A DNA stretch of 64,000 nt from Verrucomicrobiia bacterium (GTDB lineage: Bacteria > Verrucomicrobiota > Verrucomicrobiia > Limisphaerales > DASXHY01): assembly GCA_035629175.1 (NCBI GenBank), contig DASPIL010000017.1, positions 1 through 64,000 of the forward strand, written 5' to 3'. The translations under genes were made by a program, and so were the position numbers. The notes under the pieces are model-generated. The model was given only the letters and a program-made list of their open reading frames with translations. It was not told where the DNA came from and did no database searches. Below, piece by piece: positions 63,214 to 64,000 of this stretch (the stretch's first letter is position 1; each line of letters opens with the position of its first letter).

Positions 63214-64000
63214 GTGGCTTGAACATTTCTTTCTTCGGCTCGAGCGTGGTATCGGCTTACTGGAACGGCGCGGCTACTTACTATCGGGGCCTTGTCCGCG
63301 CATTGCACGATCGCGGACATCGGGTGACGTTTTACGAACCCGACGCCTACGAGCGCCAGCAGCATCGAGACATTCCGGACCCGCCTTGGGCTCGCGTTGT
63401 GGTTTATGAGAATAATGAAGCGGCGGTGCTGAAAGCCGTTCAACAGGCCCGCGCAAGCGACCTTGTCATCAAGTGCAGCGGCGTCGGCGTCTTCGACGAT
63501 CTGCTTGAACGCGCCGTGCTGGAACTGCAGACCGCGAGCCGTCTCGTGGCGTTTCTCGATGTGGATGCTCCGGCAACTCTCGATCGAATTCAGTCGGACC
63601 CTCGCGATCCCTTCAACCGATTGATCCCGCAGTACAATTTCATCCTCACTTACGGCGGCGGCGACCCCGTGGTGAACACATATCGGAAGGCCGGAGCCCG
63701 GGAGTGCGTCCCAATCTACAATGCATTGGATCCGCACACGCACTTCCCGGCTGAGCCTGATTCACGGTTCACAGGCGACCTTGGGTTCCTGGGGAATCGG
63801 ATGCCGGATCGCGAGACGCGCGTGGAGGAATTTTTTCTGAAACCTGCGGCCCTGTTGCCGAAACATCGTTTTCTTCTCGGCGGAAACGGCTGGCAGGACA
63901 AGCGGATGCCCGCGAACGTCAATTATCTCGGGCACGTATACACACAGGAGCACAACGCATTCAATTCCACGCCAAGGACGGTTTTGAATGTGAACCGCAG
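63210..64000 (+). CDS. CgeB-like glycosyltransferase, 5' part (cut by window edge)
   Basis: The frame opens at an ATG overlapping the previous stop (ATGA) and stays open to the last base; 263 codons are visible. It begins MSGLNISFFGSSVVSAYWNG and continues with RALHDRGHRVTFYEPDAYERQ, CSGVGVFDDLLERAV, FLDVDAPATLDRI and GDLGFLGNRMPDRETRVEEFF. This is the same fold type as its neighbour but clearly diverged. The donor-binding C-terminus lies beyond the window. It continues the same operon. Confidence 0.9.
   Translation, partial: MSGLNISFFGSSVVSAYWNGAATYYRGLVRALHDRGHRVTFYEPDAYERQQHRDIPDPPWARVVVYENNEAAVLKAVQQARASDLVIKCSGVGVFDDLLERAVLELQTASRLVAFLDVDAPATLDRIQSDPRDPFNRLIPQYNFILTYGGGDPVVNTYRKAGARECVPIYNALDPHTHFPAEPDSRFTGDLGFLGNRMPDRETRVEEFFLKPAALLPKHRFLLGGNGWQDKRMPANVNYLGHVYTQEHNAFNSTPRTVLNVNR

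Overview
The window looks like chromosomal DNA from a GC-rich Gram-negative bacterium of the phylum Verrucomicrobiota (Pedosphaera/Limisphaera-like by impression). The reasons are an ECF-type sigma factor beginning MPDELIPTRASLL, a PurA-like DUF3276 protein, a formylglycine sulfatase beside an AAA protein, a DUF1080 protein, exported proteins sharing a C-terminal module that ends in FFRL/FYRL, a very large FecR-TPR-barrel outer-membrane protein, and frequent starts without a Shine-Dalgarno sequence. This placement is inferred from protein character; no rRNA or tRNA gene was found. No insertion sequence, prophage or CRISPR array was seen. About 55 genes are supported. The first (tex) is cut by the left edge and the last (a CgeB-like glycosyltransferase) by the right edge.

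Left part (1-14.4 kb): the tex 3' end; a Ycf46-like AAA ATPase with a secreted sulfatase; a tightly packed GH28 - MFS - GH43 operon (starts and stops overlap or lie 1 bp apart) for pectin-type oligosaccharides; a small lipoprotein; a 1176-residue FecR-TPR-beta-barrel protein; and an AmpG-like permease. Middle-left (14.4-25.4 kb): hisF with a DUF486 membrane protein and a terminator; a coupled GAF-PAS histidine kinase / LuxR-type response regulator pair; globin plus SLC13/RCK transporter; a subtilase whose catalytic Asp appears to be Glu; a DUF892 ferritin-like protein; and an EEP-family phosphohydrolase.

Nitrogen region (24.2-32.9 kb): a porin-like barrel gene diverges from a complete urea ABC transporter operon, urtABCDE, followed by an overlapping bile-acid:sodium-symporter-family gene. 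The 569-bp divergent region contains two sigma-54-like -24/-12 elements (one facing each way), two perfect inverted repeats and two leader hairpins, which suggests nitrogen-controlled enhancer-dependent transcription. No urease gene lies in the window.

Cell-envelope and housekeeping region (32.9-56.2 kb): MFS - GT39 - GT2 operon, a PAPS-type sulfotransferase, a methyltransferase containing a (CG)10 run, tadA-NUDIX, an array of roughly 250-bp non-coding repeats, an IPT/TIG repeat protein, a rhamnose-type module (MFS plus rhaB with a strong hairpin between them), DUF1080, Smr, cstA, nadD-rsfS, DUF3276, an ECF sigma factor, ychF, a lipoprotein glycoside hydrolase, and a PadR/membrane-protein pair with a palindromic operator candidate. 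Right end (56.3-64 kb): a seven-gene, almost entirely translationally coupled sugar/glycan assembly cassette (two nucleotide-sugar epimerases, zinc-type dehydrogenase, Gfo/Idh/MocA oxidoreductase, GT4 and two CgeB-like glycosyltransferases) that runs out of the window.
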